Below are positions 18,276 to 27,607 of a stretch of 64,000 bases of DNA, in pieces. Under the pieces are notes generated by a model that made no database searches, was not told where the DNA came from, and was given only the letters and a program-made list of their open reading frames with translations. A program made the translations under genes and the position numbers. This DNA comes from Methylococcales bacterium (lineage in GTDB: Bacteria; Pseudomonadota; Gammaproteobacteria; Methylococcales; Methylomonadaceae). Every line of letters begins with the position of its first letter. Positions within the stretch are counted from its first letter, which is position 1. The stretch spans positions 1-64,000 of the forward strand of contig JAPLRR010000043.1 of NCBI GenBank assembly GCA_026399075.1, written 5' to 3'.

Positions 18276-18739
18276 TGCCCCAGAAAATAAAAAAAGTCTT
18301 ACCGCCAGGACTGGGCACTCCCCCAGCTCCTGGTTTTTTACGCCGTATGGCCGCGCAGGTTTATGATGGTTTGTTGCTGATTGCCATTTTATTCCTTGCC
18401 ACTGCCTTATTGCTGCCCTTTACTGTCGGCGAAGCGGTCAGTAGCCAGCAAGTCATAATTTACCGCATCTACCTCGTTTTGGTCAGCTTCTTTTTTTACG
18501 GTTGGTTTTGGACGCATGGCGGACAAACACTAGGCTTACGGGCATGGAAAATAAAAGTCCTTACGCTAGACCAAAAAACCATTAGTTGGCCACAGGCTTT
18601 ATTGCGGTTTGCCACAGCCGCTGTCTCGTGGGGCATGTTTGGCTTGGGATTTTTATGGATACTTGTTGATAAAAAGCGGCGCAGTTGGCATGACATGCTA
18701 TCTGGAACCGCCCTGTTTTTGGAGCCCAAAGACAGGTGA
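18275..18739 (+). CDS. RDD-family membrane protein
   Basis: This 154-residue protein has the RDD-domain layout. An N-terminal FLRRMAAQVYDGLLLIAILFLATALLL carries the conserved Arg and Asp. A second helix follows (YRIYLVLVSFFFYGWFWTHGGQTLG), and a C-terminal helix ends with the KRRSWHDMLSGT motif holding the last conserved Asp. The start is a GTG overlapping the stop of the upstream small gene. RDD proteins are inner-membrane proteins, mostly of unknown transport function. It precedes prlC with a 51-base gap. Confidence 0.85.
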   Translation: MPQKIKKVLPPGLGTPPAPGFLRRMAAQVYDGLLLIAILFLATALLLPFTVGEAVSSQQVIIYRIYLVLVSFFFYGWFWTHGGQTLGLRAWKIKVLTLDQKTISWPQALLRFATAAVSWGMFGLGFLWILVDKKRRSWHDMLSGTALFLEPKDR

Positions 18740-18790
18740 TGGCAACGGCTGGCCCCTAAAATAATTATAATAACTGCAAGATTTACACTT

Positions 18791-20830
18791 ATGAAAAATC
18801 CTTTGCTTTGCCATGCCGACTTACCCCTGTTTTCCCAAATCAAACCAGAACATATTGAACCCGCAATAGACCAATTGCTGGCCGATGCCCGTTCCGTCGT
18901 CGAACAACAACTCCAGACCAAAAAAAACTACACATGGGACAAGCTGGTCGTCCCCCTGGAAGAGGCAGAGAACACGCTGAACAAAGCGTGGTCTCCAGTC
19001 AGCCATCTTAATTCCGTCGTTAATAGCGATGAGCTTAGGGCAGCTTACAATGAATGCCTGCCTAAACTCAGCGACTACTCAACTGAAATGGGCCAAAATC
19101 GGCGTCTATTTTATGCTTACCGGGTATTGGCCAAAAGCGCTGAGTTTGCGACGTTAGACACTGCCCAGCAAAAAGTTATCCGTAATGCCTTAAGGGGTTT
19201 TAAGCTATCGGGTGTCGATTTAAACGCCGAAAAGAAACAACGCTTTAAGGAAATCAACCAAGAACTTTCCAGCCACTCCAGCCAATTTGAAGAAAACCTG
19301 CTGGATGCAACCAATGCCTGGACTAAGCTTTTTAGCCATAAACGCGATTTGGCAGGCCTGCCCGATTCGGCCTTGGCCCAAGCCAAACAAACAGCGGCCA
19401 ACCAAGGCGAAGAAGGCTGGATGATTACCTTACACGGCCCATCCTACCAAGCCGTAATGACTTACGCCGACGACCGCATGTTGCGCAGGGAAGTTTATGA
19501 AGCCTATTGCACCCGCGCCTCAGACCAAGGCCCCCATGCAGACCAATGGGACAATAGCCTGATCATGGAGCAAATCCTGTCCTTGCGCCATGAAAAAGCC
19601 CGTCTTTTAGGCTTCAATAACTACGCCGAACTGTCGCTCGCCACCAAGATGGCGGATAAAACGACGGATGTCATCGACTTCCTGCAAGACTTGGCCAGCA
19701 AATCATGGCGGCAAGCACGGAATGACTTGGTCCAACTGCACGATTTTAGTAGACAGCATTACGACGCTGGCGACCTTGAGCCTTGGGATATAGGCTATTA
19801 TTCAGAAAAAATGCGCCAAGACTTTTTTAAGCTTTCACAAGAAGAAGTGAAAGCCTATTTTCCCATTAGCTGTGTGCTGCCTGGATTATTTACCATAGTT
19901 GAAAAGCTGTATGGCCTGCAAATAACCGAGATTACCGAGTTTGACAGCTGGCATCCCGACGTGCGTTTTTTCCAAATCAATGACAACACCGGTGAGTCGC
20001 GCGGACAGTTTTATATCGACCTGTATGCCCGCCCCCATAAACGTGGCGGCGCTTGGATGGATGATTGTGTGGGCCGCCGGAAACACAACGGCATTGTACA
20101 AAACCCGGTTGCTTACCTGACTTGTAACTTTACCCCACCTACTGGCGATGAGCCGGCCTTACTGACCCATGACGAGGTCATCACCTTGTTCCATGAATTT
20201 GGCCACGGCTTGCACCATATGCTGACCCAAATTGATTATCTGGACGTGTCCGGCATTAATGGCGTGGAATGGGATGCTGTAGAATTGCCCAGCCAATTTA
20301 TGGAAAACTGGTGCTGGGAACAAGAAGCCTTGGCCTTAATTTCAGGGCATTACCAAACTGGCGAGCCTTTACCCGAAGACTTGTTGAAAAAAATGCTGGA
20401 TGCGAAAAACTTTCAGGCTGGCATGATGATGGTCAGACAATTGGAATTTAGCTTGTTTGACTTTAGGATTCATCAGGATTATGAACCTGAAAAAGGTGGC
20501 CGCATCTATGAAATCTTAAGCAAAGTCAGGGCACAAGTTGCCGTCATCACACCTCCAGCATTTAACCGCTTTGCCCATGGCTTTTCGCATATTTTTGCGG
20601 GTGGTTATGGCGCAGGTTATTACAGTTACAAATGGGCAGAAGTTCTTTCTAGCGATGCCTTTTCCTTATTTGAAGAAAAAGGGATTTTTGACCAAGAAAC
20701 AGGCCAGTCATTTTTAAGCAACATTCTTGAACAAGGCGGTAGCCAAGATGCCATGGATTTATTTATTAAATTCCGTGGGCGTAAGCCAAGCATAGACGCT
20801 TTGTTAAGGCATAACGGCATCACTGCATGA
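18791..20830 (+). CDS. prlC: Oligopeptidase A (M3 family)
   Basis: This 679-residue zinc oligopeptidase is full length. The active site is [11 protein letters not shown] (HExxH, first His near residue 468), and the downstream [17 protein letters not shown] carries the third zinc-ligand region of the M3 family. It degrades short peptides and cleaved signal peptides in the cytoplasm. The start follows an AT-rich leader with a TATAAT-like element. The stop overlaps the ubiD start by four bases (ATGA), so the two genes are cotranscribed. Confidence 0.96.
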   Translation: MKNPLLCHADLPLFSQIKPEHIEPAIDQLLADARSVVEQQLQTKKNYTWDKLVVPLEEAENTLNKAWSPVSHLNSVVNSDELRAAYNECLPKLSDYSTEMGQNRRLFYAYRVLAKSAEFATLDTAQQKVIRNALRGFKLSGVDLNAEKKQRFKEINQELSSHSSQFEENLLDATNAWTKLFSHKRDLAGLPDSALAQAKQTAANQGEEGWMITLHGPSYQAVMTYADDRMLRREVYEAYCTRASDQGPHADQWDNSLIMEQILSLRHEKARLLGFNNYAELSLATKMADKTTDVIDFLQDLASKSWRQARNDLVQLHDFSRQHYDAGDLEPWDIGYYSEKMRQDFFKLSQEEVKAYFPISCVLPGLFTIVEKLYGLQITEITEFDSWHPDVRFFQINDNTGESRGQFYIDLYARPHKRGGAWMDDCVGRRKHNGIVQNPVAYLTCNFTPPTGDEPALLTHDEVITLFHEFGHGLHHMLTQIDYLDVSGINGVEWDAVELPSQFMENWCWEQEALALISGHYQTGEPLPEDLLKKMLDAKNFQAGMMMVRQLEFSLFDFRIHQDYEPEKGGRIYEILSKVRAQVAVITPPAFNRFAHGFSHIFAGGYGAGYYSYKWAEVLSSDAFSLFEEKGIFDQETGQSFLSNILEQGGSQDAMDLFIKFRGRKPSIDALLRHNGITA

Positions 20831-22287
20831 AATACCGGGATTTGCGTGATTTCATCAAACAGTTGGAACAACAAGGTGAACTAAAGCGCGTCACCATTGC
20901 CGTTGACCCTTATCTGGAAATGACCGAAATTTGTGACCGTACCTTAAAACAAAAAGGCCCCGCCTTATTGTTTGAAAACCCTACTGGTTACAATATTCCC
21001 GTCTTGGCCAATCTGTTCGGCACCCCCCGCCGGGTGGCAATGGGCATGGGCGCAGAATCCATCACCGAACTGCGTGGCATAGGCGAATTGCTGGCAACCC
21101 TCAAAGAACCAGAACCACCCAAGGGCATGAAAGATGCTTGGGAAAAGTTCCCCGTCTACAAACAAGTGCTGAACATGGCCCCTAAATTGGTTAGCTCCCC
21201 CCCGTGCCAAGAAGTGGTACGAGTTGGGGATGAAGTCGATTTAAGCGTGTTCCCCATCCAAACCTGCTGGCCAGAAGATGCCGCACCGTTAATCACTTGG
21301 CCTTTAGTCATCACCAAAGGCCCAAATAAACAACGGCAAAATCTGGGCATTTATCGCCAGCAAGTCATCGGCAAAAATAAAGTCATCATGCGCTGGCTGG
21401 CGCATCGTGGCGGTGCGCTGGATTTTAGGGAATGGCAACAGGCACACCCCGGCCAACCCTTTCCTGTCGCCGTCGCCTTGGGCGCAGATCCGGCGACGAT
21501 ATTGGCCGCAGTCACCCCAGTGCCAGACACTTTATCTGAATATGCGTTTGCGGGTTTGTTGCGTGGCAGTAAAACCGAAGTCGCCACCTGCCTAAGCCAT
21601 GACTTGCAAGTGCCCGCCAGTGCGGAAATTGTCTTGGAAGGTTTTATCTATCCCGGTGAAACCGCCGCCGAAGGGCCGTTTGGCGACCATACAGGTTATT
21701 ACAATGAAGTGGATGAATTCCCCGTGTTCACCATAGAACGTATTACCCAACGCATGGCCCCCATTTACCACAGCACCTTTACCGGTCGCCCGCCCGATGA
21801 ACCTGCGGTTTTAGGCGTGGCCTTAAATGAAGTGTTCATCCCCATCTTACAAAAACAATTCCCCGAAATTATCGACTTTTACCTGCCCCCCGAAGGCTGC
21901 TCTTACCGCATGGCGGTCATCAGCATGAACAAACAATACCCAGGACATGCCAAGCGCGTCATGTTAGGCACTTGGTCTTATCTGCGGCAATTTATGTACA
22001 CCAAATTTGTGATAGTGGTGGATGGCGATGTCGATGTCCGCAACTGGGAAGACGTGATTTGGGCCATCACCACCCGTATGGATCCGGCGCGGGACTTGAC
22101 CATCCTAGAAAACACCCCGATAGATTACCTGGACTTTGCCTCGCCCGTATCCGGCTTAGGCTCAAAAGTAGGCTTTGATGCCACCAACAAATGGCCAGGT
22201 GAAACCACCCGTGAATGGGGCAAACCGATAGTGATGTCACCCGAGGTAATTAAGCGCGTGGATGCGATGTGGGGGGATTTGTTTTAA
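20827..22287 (+). CDS. ubiD: 4-hydroxy-3-polyprenylbenzoate decarboxylase UbiD
   Basis: This 486-residue protein is the prenylated-FMN-dependent decarboxylase of ubiquinone biosynthesis. Family blocks seen are [20 protein letters not shown] at the start, the [19 protein letters not shown] cofactor region, [19 protein letters not shown] and the PCA-type C-terminal half. It needs prFMN made by UbiX, which is not encoded in this window. The start overlaps prlC by four bases. Downstream begins the accessory island, only 12 bases behind the ubiD stop. Confidence 0.96.
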   Translation: MKYRDLRDFIKQLEQQGELKRVTIAVDPYLEMTEICDRTLKQKGPALLFENPTGYNIPVLANLFGTPRRVAMGMGAESITELRGIGELLATLKEPEPPKGMKDAWEKFPVYKQVLNMAPKLVSSPPCQEVVRVGDEVDLSVFPIQTCWPEDAAPLITWPLVITKGPNKQRQNLGIYRQQVIGKNKVIMRWLAHRGGALDFREWQQAHPGQPFPVAVALGADPATILAAVTPVPDTLSEYAFAGLLRGSKTEVATCLSHDLQVPASAEIVLEGFIYPGETAAEGPFGDHTGYYNEVDEFPVFTIERITQRMAPIYHSTFTGRPPDEPAVLGVALNEVFIPILQKQFPEIIDFYLPPEGCSYRMAVISMNKQYPGHAKRVMLGTWSYLRQFMYTKFVIVVDGDVDVRNWEDVIWAITTRMDPARDLTILENTPIDYLDFASPVSGLGSKVGFDATNKWPGETTREWGKPIVMSPEVIKRVDAMWGDLF

Positions 22288-22299
22288 ATAAGGTGGCTT

Positions 22300-22449
22300 A
22301 TGTCAGAAAATATACAAATCTTAAAAGACAAGGGCCAATCTAAATTTGCTGTTATTGATTTTGACGAATATAGTTACCTTAAAAGCTTATTGTCCGATCC
22401 CGTTAAGGTACAGGATAATTTATACTATTTCTACATCCAAAATGTTTAG
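22300..22449 (+). pseudogene. Truncated antitoxin fragment (Phd-like N-terminal segment)
   Basis: This 49-residue frame reads LKDKGQSKFAVIDFDEYSYL. It resembles the short Phd-like N-terminal segment found in some HTH antitoxins, where the protein normally continues with an XRE helix-turn-helix. Here it stops after about 49 residues and no HTH follows. It begins 12 bases behind ubiD, preceded by AGGTGG. It may be a remnant at the left edge of the accessory island; a functional short peptide cannot be excluded. Confidence 0.45.
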
Positions 22450-22747
22450 CAAAAAGCAGGCTAATGCTTTAGCTTGTCGGATGTTAAGGTTAAGTTAGGG
22501 CTATAGCTTTTGGGAGTATAGGCTACGCTAACGCCTACCTAGCATAAGTGTTCTCGTCCTTTTCTAAAGGTGGGAAAGCTTACGTGGGGGGGAATGGAAA
22601 CGTTTGCACAAGTAATAACCTTTGGCATCGGTATTGGTGGATAGTATTGATATTTGGTTGTAGATAGAGCAACTATATGAACTAAAAAACGTATTAATAT
22701 ATTTTTTCACTTATTAATTAAAGAAATTATTTAGCAAGGTTTTTAAT
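22450..22747. other. Intergenic stretch upstream of the kinase cassette
   Basis: I see no intact gene in these 298 bases. The left half has composition like the host chromosome and looks like decayed sequence behind the truncated antitoxin. The right half turns sharply AT-rich and should contain the promoter of the kinase operon, but I cannot choose a convincing -35/-10 pair. An AAGGT element about 10 bases before the kinase ATG is the likely ribosome binding site. Confidence 0.4.
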
Positions 22748-24559
22748 ATGATAAAAAGTGCCTGGAAAGAACAAATAAAAGAAATTACAAAAACGTTAGT
22801 ACAGCAGGAACATTATCAGGAATTATTGAAATCTATTGATGAACATATTATTAATAGTAGAAAAATAAGTGAAACATTAGATTTTGTTGGTTCAAAACTT
22901 CTTAGCTTAACGAAAGCAAAATCTGGTTGTTTTGTTTTTGGTACATCATATTTATTATTTGGAGAAAAAAATACTGAACACCTTTTTCATGAACCTGTTG
23001 AGATAATAGCAGATAAGAAAGACCTAGCAATATATATTGACAAAATAATACTTAAATTCGAAAAAAATGAAAACATAAGTAATTTTGAAGAAATTGGGTT
23101 GTCAGAAATTGGAGATTTTAATTTAGATGAAAATTTAGTTAAAATGGTTCGAAGTATTGGTATTCAAATAAATATAGCAATAAACCAATCTGTTTTAATA
23201 AGTGTTCATCAGTTATATAAAGATATAATTAATGAATTTTCTAAAAAAGGTGATTCTGATGATGTTTACGAAACAATTTGTAGAAAAATAATTAACGTTT
23301 TTCCGCAAACTAAAGGTTATCCTAGGGTAAATGAAAGTGATATTAGTGTTCAGTTATTATATTTCTATGAAAAAGATAAATTAAGAATTATAGGAAGCAC
23401 TAATAAAAGCGAAGTTGGTGGAAATGTAGATGTATGCAATTCCATTTCCGGTTCACTTTTTAAATTAACAGAAAGTACAGCAAACAACGACGGTTATAAA
23501 GAGGAGTTGTATAAAGGTAATAGATATATTTATTTTATGGGTAATCCTAATAATGGTAACTTCAATTATAAAAAAACAATTTCAGGAATTACTAAATCTG
23601 AACTTGCTGTGCCATTGTATATTGAAGACAACAGCACATCACCCAGCAGTTTGATTCCTGTAGGCGTAATAAATATTGAGTCAAGTGAAGATAAGTATTT
23701 TAGAGAAACCCATGCGAGAAGTATTATATATCACAGTAATAATATTGCAGAATTGGTTGATAATATATATCAATTATCTTCAAGAAGGCAGGATATTCTT
23801 AAGGGCATGATATATACTCTTGAAGAATACATCAGGTCTGCTAACAGAGAATTTGACCATCAAATAAGACAACCTCTTCATCAACTTGATATGCTCGTAT
23901 TAACTTTAGAAAAAAATGTTGGTTTTGAAAATAACACTCTACTAAACAAGATTAAAGAGATTTATACAAATACATTCAACGCACGAAAAATGTTATCAGC
24001 TTCATTAAAATCATTTTCGGCAAGAAAACGTTATATTGATCTTGAAAATATTATCAATGATGTTAGTAAATTATTGGCGGAAACAATTAATTATGAAAAA
24101 ATAGAGTTTCATTCAAACATAAATATTAATTCAAAGAAAATTAAATTAGATAATTTATTCGTTCAATATTTGTATGATTTAATTAGAAATTCAATTGATT
24201 CTATCGCTTCTAAAAAAAATCGTAGAGCTATAGAAAAAGAAAACAAAATATTTAATCCAAAAATTACTATATCAGCAGAGCTAGTTGATGAGTTTAGTAG
24301 AAATGATGACAGTATAATATCCGATGAAAATAATAAAAGATGCTTAATTAAAATACATGATAATGGTGACGGCATGGATAAGGACTTATTAGGTAAATTA
24401 GGAGAGGATGGCTTTACTTTTGGAAAATCTCATGGCACTGGAAAAGGATTGTATTCATTTAAACAATATTTATCATTTAATAATGGTAGAATTGATGGTT
24501 TTGAAAGTGAAAAATATGAGTTTTTTTCAATTAGTTTCATTGTAGATATAGAAGAATAA
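22748..24559 (+). CDS. Soluble GAF-domain sensor histidine kinase of an AT-rich cassette
   Basis: This 603-residue protein has no membrane helix. The N-terminal 350 residues look like two GAF-type domains; the second ends with the typical PVGVINIESSEDKYFRETHA. A dimerisation helix carries DHQIRQPLHQLDML, an H-box with the candidate phospho-acceptor His371. The ATPase domain shows an N-box (DLIRNSIDSI, near residue 480), G1 (KIHDNGDGMDKD, near 535) and G2 (GKSHGTGKGLYSF, near 560). Base composition is far more AT-rich than the neighbours, which points to horizontal acquisition. Two receiver-domain genes follow directly. The ligand sensed is unknown. Confidence 0.8.
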   Translation: MIKSAWKEQIKEITKTLVQQEHYQELLKSIDEHIINSRKISETLDFVGSKLLSLTKAKSGCFVFGTSYLLFGEKNTEHLFHEPVEIIADKKDLAIYIDKIILKFEKNENISNFEEIGLSEIGDFNLDENLVKMVRSIGIQINIAINQSVLISVHQLYKDIINEFSKKGDSDDVYETICRKIINVFPQTKGYPRVNESDISVQLLYFYEKDKLRIIGSTNKSEVGGNVDVCNSISGSLFKLTESTANNDGYKEELYKGNRYIYFMGNPNNGNFNYKKTISGITKSELAVPLYIEDNSTSPSSLIPVGVINIESSEDKYFRETHARSIIYHSNNIAELVDNIYQLSSRRQDILKGMIYTLEEYIRSANREFDHQIRQPLHQLDMLVLTLEKNVGFENNTLLNKIKEIYTNTFNARKMLSASLKSFSARKRYIDLENIINDVSKLLAETINYEKIEFHSNININSKKIKLDNLFVQYLYDLIRNSIDSIASKKNRRAIEKENKIFNPKITISAELVDEFSRNDDSIISDENNKRCLIKIHDNGDGMDKDLLGKLGEDGFTFGKSHGTGKGLYSFKQYLSFNNGRIDGFESEKYEFFSISFIVDIEE

Positions 24560-24595
24560 CTAGGACAATTTTTTAGAAAAATATAGAGGTTTTAA

Positions 24596-25399
24596 ATGAA
24601 AAAAATTATACTACTTTGTGATGATGATAAGGGATTAAATAATGATATTAAAGATGTTTTAGAGCGTGAATTTAGTAATATAGAAATAGTACAGGCTTAT
24701 GACCGGGAAACAGCCCTTGATTTTGTATCCAAGAGATATTTTTCTATAGCAATAGTGGATTTAAATCTTGAAGGTAATTTGCCGCCTGGTGACTGGAGTA
24801 AAACTGGTGGAGTAGAAATAGTAAACAAGATAATTGAGAATAATTTTGATACTAAATTTATTGTTGTCTCTGCAAATCCTGAAACTGAATTATCATTCAA
24901 CTTAGCCAAATTAGGAGTGTCAAGTTATATTCAAAAAGGAGAAATGGGCGGCGCAAAAAAAATATTAGAATGTACAGCCAGTTTATTAAAATCAGATGAT
25001 GATATGGTCAAAAATTTGCCATACAAAATGGTTAGTTTCGCTGGAAAAAAGGGTTTTGATAAAGAAATATGGGAAGATAACTCTATATCTTTACTGAGCA
25101 TAAAAGGCGGGGCAGGTGGATTAGAATCTATTGCTAAAAAAGTTCTTAATAAGTTTTACCCTTATAAGTATTTAACAAAAGAGGGACTTTTATTAGATAA
25201 AGAAAATAAATATTTACATGGTGAAATTTGGTCATATCGACTTGGAAAACCACTAAATTTATTTATTTATAATAAAAAAGTAAGTAACATAGATAACATT
25301 GTTCATCAAGAAAATGAAAAAACTGATGAATTAATGGATAATATTTTTATTGTTTCACAACCAACAGATTCTTTAATTAAAATATTTGACGGTAATTAA
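24596..25399 (+). CDS. Response regulator with unrecognised C-terminal output domain
   Basis: Residues 1-120 form a receiver domain with an acidic pocket (LLCDDDK), phospho-acceptor Asp55 in IVDLNLEG, Ser in FIVVSAN and Lys114 in SYIQKG. An insertion (LPPGDWSKTGG) follows the phospho-acceptor strand. Residues 125-267 (for example SLLSIKGGAGGLESIAKKVL and KYLHGEIWSYRLGKPLNLF) do not resemble any DNA-binding, GGDEF, HD-GYP or methylesterase output I know. It starts 36 bases behind the kinase with AGAGG as ribosome binding site and shares its AT-rich composition. The next gene begins two bases after its stop. Confidence 0.75.
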   Translation: MKKIILLCDDDKGLNNDIKDVLEREFSNIEIVQAYDRETALDFVSKRYFSIAIVDLNLEGNLPPGDWSKTGGVEIVNKIIENNFDTKFIVVSANPETELSFNLAKLGVSSYIQKGEMGGAKKILECTASLLKSDDDMVKNLPYKMVSFAGKKGFDKEIWEDNSISLLSIKGGAGGLESIAKKVLNKFYPYKYLTKEGLLLDKENKYLHGEIWSYRLGKPLNLFIYNKKVSNIDNIVHQENEKTDELMDNIFIVSQPTDSLIKIFDGN

Positions 25400-25400
25400 A

Positions 25401-26057
25401 GTGAAAGTTTTAATTATAGATAATCACACCGATCAAACGCAAAGAACCAAAAATTTTTTTGGGTTTAATGATGAAGAAACTGATTTAGCACATACAAGAG
25501 ATGAAGCAATTAAAAATATCATTGAATATCAGTACGATGTTATATTTTTAGATCTTATGCTTATCGGTGGTGGAGATTGGACAGCTGCTACTTATATTTT
25601 AGAACAAGTATTTCAAACAGAAAATAGGCATGGTGTTGTTTTTTTAATAACAAATTATGCTGATGGCATTAATGATGATGAGCGATTAAAACAGCAATTA
25701 GATAAATTTCCAATCATATTAATAACAACACCATTGCTTGGTGAAATAGGAGAAGTTATACCAAGAGAATATAATGAAATAAAAAAAATTATAGATATAA
25801 TAGATAAAACAATTAAAAGAAACTCAAATAGACCATTTAGCAAAAACCATGCTATAAAACCTTTTTTTATTGTTTGTAAAAGTATATTTGTTATTTTTAT
25901 TTTTATTTCAAGTATAAAATATTTGCCTTCAATACTTGATTTACCAAGAGATACAAATGGTCTTATTGTTTTCTCTATTCCACCTATTATAACCCTTATT
26001 GCTTGTTTCTTTAATGAATTACAAATTATAATTAATTTAGTAAAAAATCCTAAATAA
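25401..26057 (+). CDS. Receiver-like domain fused to two transmembrane helices
   Basis: The N-terminal 120 residues are receiver-like: VLIIDNHTD at the start and DVIFLDLMLIGGGDW with candidate Asp51. The usual Lys-Pro after strand 5 is replaced (ILITTPLLG), so phosphorylation may be altered or lost. Two hydrophobic segments follow (FFIVCKSIFVIFIFISSI and LIVFSIPPIITLIACFF) and a short basic tail. A receiver tied to a C-terminal two-helix membrane module is unusual and suggests a membrane effector or anchor. The GTG at 25401, one base past the upstream stop codon, is preferred to the TTG at 25386. Confidence 0.65.
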   Translation: MKVLIIDNHTDQTQRTKNFFGFNDEETDLAHTRDEAIKNIIEYQYDVIFLDLMLIGGGDWTAATYILEQVFQTENRHGVVFLITNYADGINDDERLKQQLDKFPIILITTPLLGEIGEVIPREYNEIKKIIDIIDKTIKRNSNRPFSKNHAIKPFFIVCKSIFVIFIFISSIKYLPSILDLPRDTNGLIVFSIPPIITLIACFFNELQIIINLVKNPK

Positions 26058-26558
26058 CATAAAACCACCTGATTAGCAAGACGCTTCAGCTTGACGAATC
26101 CAAATTGCGGGACGCGGCCCAAAAAGCACGGGGTCATGCCTTACATTTGACACACGTGGAAAACAGAGAAGCACTGGAAAACAGGCAGGTCTTGAAAAAT
26201 CGCATTGTGTGCCAAGATCTGCTTGTCTACCCAACCTATCGGCGGAAATGTTTGTTAATAACGCGCTGGCAGGTTCGTCATTCGGGTCTTGCGACACTAA
26301 TAAGCCAAGTAAGGTTGGCACATCTTTTTGAGCCCACGCATATACTTATGGTGCGTCCAAAATTGTTGGCATTGTCGTCATGCGAAAAATACGGTGCCAC
26401 TATCGGTGGACGAAAAAACCTGCACACCCTACTTGGCTTTAACTATATTCTAAACCCAGTTATTCCAAATCGTGAAATCATAACACATTGATTTATGAGA
26501 AACAAAAACCTCCCGCTTTAACCAAAATTTAATAGCTTATAAAAAATTAAGCATTGGG
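26058..26558. other. Intergenic stretch with no supported gene
   Basis: Two overlapping frames (26105-26491 plus, 26073-26321 minus) are open but resemble no family and lack ribosome binding sites. Composition changes from AT-rich to host-like at about 26060, which marks the right end of the kinase cassette. It may be decayed coding sequence. It lies downstream of both the cassette and parE. Confidence 0.4.
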
Positions 26559-26852
26559 TTACAGATTAAAATAGTCAATCGACAATAAGCGGAAAGCGGA
26601 CAGAATGCGCTCTATGCGCACGGTATCTGGATGTACAGTATAGAAAATCAGATAACGCCCAAAAGGAATAAGGCGGATACCAGTTCCAAACTCTTCATGC
26701 AAAGGGGCTGCTTCTGGAAAAATAACTATTTTTTGGCAGCGTTCGCGGATTTCAGCGATAAATGATAAAGCGCGGCGCGGGTTGTCACGGGCGATATAGT
26801 CGGCAATTTCTTCAAGGTCAAATTCAGCGGCGGTCGAGAAAAAACAATTCAT
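26559..26852 (-). CDS. parE: ParE/RelE-family toxin
   Basis: This 97-residue toxin has the ParE pattern: STAAEFDLEEIADYIARDNP at the N-terminus, a helical hairpin, then GTGIRLIPFGRYLIFYTV and RIERILSAFR in the C-terminal sheet. ParE toxins poison DNA gyrase; RelE relatives cleave mRNA. The ParE branch is suggested by the adjacent ParD-type antitoxin. A TTG at 26864 would overlap parD by four bases, while the ATG at 26852 gives a cleaner family N-terminus; both are possible. Confidence 0.85.
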   Translation of the reverse strand: MNCFFSTAAEFDLEEIADYIARDNPRRALSFIAEIRERCQKIVIFPEAAPLHEEFGTGIRLIPFGRYLIFYTVHPDTVRIERILSAFRLLSIDYFNL

Positions 26853-26860
26853 TGAATGGT

Positions 26861-27121
26861 TCAAACTTCTGGTTCGAGCATAGCCTGATATTTTGCCTCA
26901 AGACGTGAAAACACTGACTCGCTCGGTTTAGCAGGGCTTTTAATGGCTTCTTGAATTTTTGCGCGGTATTCCTCAATTTCAATTTTGCGCAATTCTTCCC
27001 TTCCTTCAAGACCCCGTAAAGCATCCCGCACTACTTCGCTTGCACTTATGTAGCGTCCTGTATCGATTTGCTGACGAATGAATTGTTCATAGTGTTCGCC
27101 TATGTCGTAATTGGATGTCAT
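26861..27121 (-). CDS. parD: ParD-family antitoxin
   Basis: This 86-residue antitoxin has a ribbon-helix-helix N-terminus with the typical EHYEQFIRQQIDTGRYISASEVVRDALRGLE, where the GRY-SASEVVR-ALR pattern is diagnostic of ParD/CC2985. The C-terminal tail that wraps the toxin follows. It precedes and slightly overlaps parE. It should autorepress through the 17-bp palindrome just upstream. A good ribosome binding site (AAGGAG) precedes the ATG. Confidence 0.9.
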   Translation of the reverse strand: MTSNYDIGEHYEQFIRQQIDTGRYISASEVVRDALRGLEGREELRKIEIEEYRAKIQEAIKSPAKPSESVFSRLEAKYQAMLEPEV

Positions 27122-27154
27122 GGCAAAAACTCCTTATGTAGATAGGTTTTGATG

Positions 27155-27171
27155 TTATCAATATTTGATAA
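27155..27171 (-). promoter_or_regulatory. Palindromic operator upstream of parDE
   Basis: TTATCAATATTTGATAA is a perfect inverted repeat (7-bp arms, 3-base centre) lying 34 bases upstream of the parD start. Position and symmetry fit a ParD ribbon-helix-helix autorepression site. Binding itself is inferred. Confidence 0.65.
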
Positions 27172-27179
27172 TCTATACA

Positions 27180-27560
27180 ATGATTAACCGTAATTCGTCT
27201 AAAAAACAAAGGTCTTTTTGACAACGTGAGTAAATATTCCAACCCACCGCTATTCTAACAAACGGATTAATGCGGCGCGTCGCTCATCAGACATAAGCCA
27301 GGGAATGAAATTCGTCAGCTAGGTCAGGCACATGCTTTTCGTGCCCGACATTGCAATGTTCGGATTCGCGGAAAGCTTCGGATAATCCCACTGGAAATGC
27401 CTATTCGGACACCAATATGTGGAGATTTGGGTTTTTGTCGCCACAGCTTTATCACGTCGCTTTGCGAAGGTCAGCTTGGAAATGCCTACCTTCAAACTCC
27501 GCTTGATAAAGGGGTTTTAGAACTCTTTTACATTTTTTGTATTAATCCAGTTGCTAAGGT
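27180..27560. other. Intergenic stretch between parDE and yefM-yoeB
   Basis: No gene is supported here. The stretch holds fragments of dispersed sequence such as CAGCTTGGAAATGCCTACC, which resembles the repeat at 50841-50880, and small hairpins (GGCACATGCTTTTCGTGCC). It appears to be a patchwork of repeats between two toxin-antitoxin modules. Confidence 0.4.
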
Positions 27561-27589
27561 TTCTATTTTAAGTACAATAATCCGTACAT
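27551..27589 (+). promoter_or_regulatory. Promoter and paired GTAC operator of yefM-yoeB
   Basis: TTGCTA (27551-27556) and TACAAT (27573-27578), spaced 16 bases, form a sigma70-like promoter. Two GTAC cores at 27572-27575 and 27584-27587 lie exactly 12 bp apart and overlap the -10 and start. E. coli YefM-YoeB binds two palindromes with TGTACA-type cores at 12-bp centre spacing, so this fits autoregulation. Confidence 0.65.
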
Positions 27590-27607
27590 AAATACAGGGG
27601 TTTAACA

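Noticed and set aside
26073-26491. Overlapping frames on both strands downstream of the AT-rich cassette
   Set aside because: No family resemblance and no ribosome binding site on either strand; kept only as unexplained intergenic sequence.
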